A model generated the notes under the pieces. It saw nothing but the letters and a program-made list of their open reading frames with translations, had not been told where the DNA came from and ran no database searches. From NCBI GenBank assembly GCA_026261815.1, contig JAMPIT010000354.1:620001-684000 (forward strand): a DNA stretch of 64,000 bases. The letters are read 5' to 3'. Position 1 is the first letter of the stretch, and each line of letters begins with the position of its first letter. The DNA is from Monarcha castaneiventris obscurior (taxonomy: Eukaryota; Chordata; Aves; Passeriformes; Monarchidae). Positions 60,701 to 64,000 of the stretch are shown here, piece after piece. The translations under genes were made by a program, and so were the position numbers.

Positions 60701-62424
60701 TGTGCCCCTGGCAGGGGTCGGGTTTCTCTGTCCTGCCTGAGGAGCTGCTGCTCTGAGCAAAGACTGGAGCCAGCAGGAAAATCTCGAGCCTAAAAGTTCA
60801 GTTTCTTGGGAAGATCCCACCCATGGTGGGGTTTAAGAACTCTGTCCACTCGTGGGTTGTGGAGCTCTCACTGAACATTAAAAGCAATTTCCAGCCATCT
60901 CAGCACCCCTCCTGAATCCCTGCTGGGAGGTTTTGCCAGGGCTGAGGTGTCACAGGCACCTGTGGTTGTGTGGGGATGGTGGGTAATGATCCTTTAACTT
61001 TGTGTAAGAAAATCATGGGAAGTCAGGGCCATTCTGTGCTGGTAGGGAAGGGGAGGAGGAGGCTGCTGGTGTCACCTGTGCTGGGGACACCCAAACCTTC
61101 TCATTCAGGTGCTTCCTATCAGGTTTTGTTTTTTACTCCAAACTCTTCGAAGTGAGAACTCCAGTGCTGATGTGTCTATTTGGGAATTTTGGACATTTCC
61201 AGCAAGAAATAGCTTGGACATTGCAAAGCAGTTATGGAGGTGACATCTCTCAATGCACTCTACAGCTGCTTTTGGACACAAAGGCTTCACATTTGGGAAT
61301 GTTCTGCCTGAGTTCACATTTCTTTGCATCACCCATGAAAACTCCACGAAGCTGGGTCTTTTAAGAGTTATTCTTGGTAGGAATTACTTTGAGATTCTGG
61401 ATCACAAATAAGTGTTCATACAGTGGAAAACTAACATGAGGCTTCTGGGAGCTGTTTTTAATGGAGTTAATGGGAGTTCAAGTCACACTTCCACTAAGTC
61501 AGCTGGATTTGGGTTTTTTTACAATGCACCTGAATTCCCAACAGAAGTGATGGGAAGCTGGATGAGGTGTTGGATTCAGTGGCCACAGTATGTTCATGTC
61601 TGCCTACAAAATAATGCACATGACCCTGAGGTCCCCTGGGAGTTCCCTGGCTGTCTCCACCTCAGGGATGGGCATCTCCTGCCAGAGCCCAGGAGAGCTG
61701 GGATGCAGTGAGTGCCTGGAACAACTGGGAAAAATCCAGCGGTCCCTTGCAGGAGCAGGTGAGTGAAATCTGGGTCGTGTTTTGCCCTTGGTGCCCAGCA
61801 GGAAGCAAAGGTGCTCTGCAGTAACTCAGAGCTCAGTGCCCTCGTCCTGGGTTTGCCAAGGCAGAGAAGAGCTCCTGGGAGCTCTGGGTGTGGCTGCAGT
61901 GTCCCTGCAGGTGCTGGGGCACGGAAGAAAGGGACCTGAGGAGCTCTTGGAGGAGAGGGGATGGGTGTAGAAGAGGAGGATTGTATTTATCCTTTGCATT
62001 TTACATCCTCACAGCCCCTCAGGCTCTAGAAGATGTCTGGAGTGATCAGTGCTGGGCACTGAGGTCTTTCTGGGTGCCCCTCACCTGAGATGACCCAACT
62101 GTAGTCACCTCCCTGTGCCCTCACCGTGCTGTGGCTCCCACCTCTGTCGGGTCCTCCCCGTGTGAGTGATCTGATCCCTGGGGGTGCTCGGGCAGCTCAG
62201 GTGTCCCCAGGAAAGGTGCCCAAGGCCCATCCCATTCCCAGGCTCTGTTCCCCTCCTCCCAGGGGTGATTCCCTGCCCGGGGGAGCAGGCAGGGTTTGTT
62301 CTGTCTGGCTGCCCACGCATTGGGATCAGGGAGTCACTGCCCTGCTCTCTGCTTTCTGTTCCCTAATCCCCACATTGTCTGCAGCCGCAGCCCTTGGGCT
62401 CCTTCCAGGATTCCTGGAGGGAAG

Positions 62425-62580
62425 GGGGAGTTAAAAGAGCAGTCAAAAGCAATCCCTGCAGAACTCCAGCAGAAAATCACTTGCCTGAGGATAATTTTAT
62501 ATTTTCCATTGCGCTGTGGGACCTGTCAGCCAATTTTAATCATTAGCATGCCCTGGATTCATTTTCCTTAATTCTGGGGC
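62425..62580. promoter_or_regulatory. Candidate conserved non-coding stretch
   Basis: Repeat-free: gcctgaggataattttatat, agccaattttaatcattagc and ttcattttccttaattctgg. Weak evidence. Confidence 0.2.
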
Positions 62581-62980
62581 CTTACCCTGGAGCATTGGCT
62601 CCGGTACTGATGGGGCAGGAATTAACTCAGGAGGATCTCACTCAGAGGAGTCTCACTCAGAAGGGTCTCTCACTGCCCCAGGGCTGTGGCTCCAGGTCCT
62701 GCTCCACACAGGGCTCCCAGTGATCCTCAGGAAGATCACATTCCCTGCCTTTTCCTTCCTCCTGCCCTAAGTGCTGTCCTCGTGCCCCATCCCTGCACTC
62801 CATTCCATGAGTGAGGTGGCAGCAATTTCTTTGATTGGGAGGGGTTTGGGTGTTGGATTCAGTGTCACCTGCACCTGTGACACTGTAACCCAGGAATGGG
62901 CGTGTGCAGGTGGAATTTATTCAGAAATTACATACACAAAATTGGGTAAAATCCATGTACATCCATAGATGGGAACAGAT

Positions 62981-63161
62981 CACAGAATCCTGGAGTGGTT
63001 TGGGTTGGATGGGACTTAAAGCCCATCCAGTGCCACCCCTGCCATGGGCAGGGACACCTTCCACTATCCCAGGGTGCTCCAAGCCCCATCCAACCTGGCC
63101 TGGGACACTGCCAGGGATCCAGGGGCAGCCACAGCTGCTCTGGGTACCCTGTGCCAGTGCC
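62981..63161 (-). mobile_element. CR1 LINE fragment
   Basis: Antisense: cacagaatcctggagtggtt, gccacccctgccatgggcag, ccatccaacctggcctggga, cacagctgctctgggtaccc. Confidence 0.9.
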
Positions 63162-63588
63162 CACAATATCTGCAAGAATTGAGGAAAAATATGTTTATAT
63201 AGATGTAAAATGTAGGAAATTCTGTGTATGTACCTCTATGTGCATAGGTGTAAAAAACTGGGGGGAAATCTGTGCCCTCAGCCCCTCAAAACCAGGTTTG
63301 GTGGAAGGTGCCCAGGTTTCTCAGGCTTCTATACTGAGCCAGATTTAGCTGGGGAAGCACATCCCAAAACACCTCTGTACCTCCCACAGCACTCAGGGAT
63401 ACAGCTGGGATTAAAGCTTCTTCTGCTGAATTCTAAGCAGAGCAGGAGCCTGGGAGTGGACAAGTGAGCTCACCCCTCGGTGGGGTCTCCAGAGGCTGCT
63501 CATCCCTTGGGGTGGATGTAGGGAAACCCAAAGCTTAGCTGGGGCTGGAGGAGACTCCTCAGGGCATTCAGAAAAGCCTTTTTTAGGG

Positions 63589-63603
63589 GGAAAAAAAAAA
63601 AAA
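63589..63603. repeat. Poly-A run
   Basis: About 15 A, with G and T runs beside it. No retrogene or SINE body is recognisable next to it. Confidence 0.8.
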
Positions 63604-64000
63604 GAGCACTTTGACTGCTTTCCTGGTATTCAAAGCTTCAGCCATAGAACTGGAAGTGCTCAAAGCTGGGGGTGAGGCGTTGTTCCCCTGACCCCCTGTG
63701 CTGCAGAAACGACTGTCAGGTAAATCCTCCCCAGAACTGCAGCGATTTGGGGGGTGGGGGGGGGAGTGGATCTGTTTGGTACAAAGAGAAGAACTCACAG
63801 ATGGGTTTTTCTGGTGTTTTGCTCTTTGCACCAGTGGTGGCAAACAAAGCTTCTGCAAACACGGGGAAGTACGAGGGTGTAAATGATGCCATTACCTCAG
63901 AGGTGGTGTTTGAGGTGATGCTCCCGGAGCCTAGGGGTGATTTTGTTATTTAGCCTGAATGTGGAGGGGTTTGTCAGGGAGAGAGAGACAAACACCCCAC

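Larger units (their letters stand above)
58918..64000 (+). other. MYO1D: MYO1D last intron (partial)
   Basis: Runs past the right edge. Contains a CR1 fragment at 62981-63161, motif-rich stretches at 60230-60700 and 62425-62580, a poly-A run at 63589-63603 and a poly-G run near 63748-63765. No sequence resembling the terminal MYO1D exon was found. Confidence 0.8.

Noticed and set aside
63540..63610. Retrogene or SINE suggested by the poly-A run
   Set aside because: No coding or tRNA/7SL-like body precedes the A run and no flanking duplication is visible.
58918..64000. Terminal MYO1D exon
   Set aside because: I looked for an SEKR..LQV-like reading frame after an AG acceptor and found none; the exon must lie beyond the window.
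1..64000. CRISPR arrays, operons, bacterial promoters, attachment sites or origins
   Set aside because: The sequence is vertebrate genomic DNA; the tandem repeats have no spacer-repeat structure and no prokaryotic gene organisation exists.
1..64000. tRNA, rRNA, snoRNA or microRNA genes
   Set aside because: No cloverleaf with intact A/B boxes, rRNA match or clear hairpin precursor was recognised by eye; a tRNAscan-SE and Infernal run would be decisive.

Overview
The window is vertebrate nuclear DNA, most likely from a bird and possibly a songbird. All splice sites read are GT-AG. The interspersed repeats are almost entirely CR1-type LINE fragments, whose sense strand ends in the ATTCTRTG-like 3' tails typical of avian CR1. 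There is one LTR-like block, and no Alu-, B1- or L1-like sequence was seen. No bacterial or viral genome organisation is present. The species cannot be fixed by reading.

One gene explains all the coding sequence: MYO1D (unconventional myosin Id, a class I myosin), on the + strand and running nearly the full length. I resolve 17 consecutive coding exons between 386 and 58917. They are in frame across every junction and total 2300 nt (766 codons plus two bases of a split codon). Compared with human MYO1D as I remember it (1006 residues), they cover about residues 189-954. The first ~188 residues (P-loop, switch I) lie left of the window. The last exon (~52 residues, end of the TH1 tail) lies to the right.

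Layout: 386-6171 holds seven closely spaced motor-domain exons. 6172-14278 holds three more motor exons in medium introns. 14279-43311 has only two exons (end of motor, converter, start of the first IQ motif) in introns of 10.3, 5.0 and 13.3 kb. 43312-45422 has three clustered exons (IQ region, linker, start of TH1). 45423-58917 has two TH1 exons. 58918-64000 is intron running to the right edge.

The introns hold about 35 CR1 pieces in both orientations, several nested or inverted. They also hold a candidate solo LTR, three clear tandem repeats (24-bp VNTR, 21-bp minisatellite, TTTTA microsatellite), a GC-rich CpG-dense patch, and several repeat-poor motif-rich stretches that may be conserved regulatory elements. 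I found no second gene, no RNA gene, and no intact mobile element. I did not find a convincing undescribed system. The most interesting observations are the complete G/C third-position bias and arginine-rich divergence of the IQ exon, an inverted CR1 pair that shares non-CR1 flank, a CR1 nested in another CR1 with an 8-bp target duplication, and a 21-bp minisatellite just upstream of a splice acceptor.
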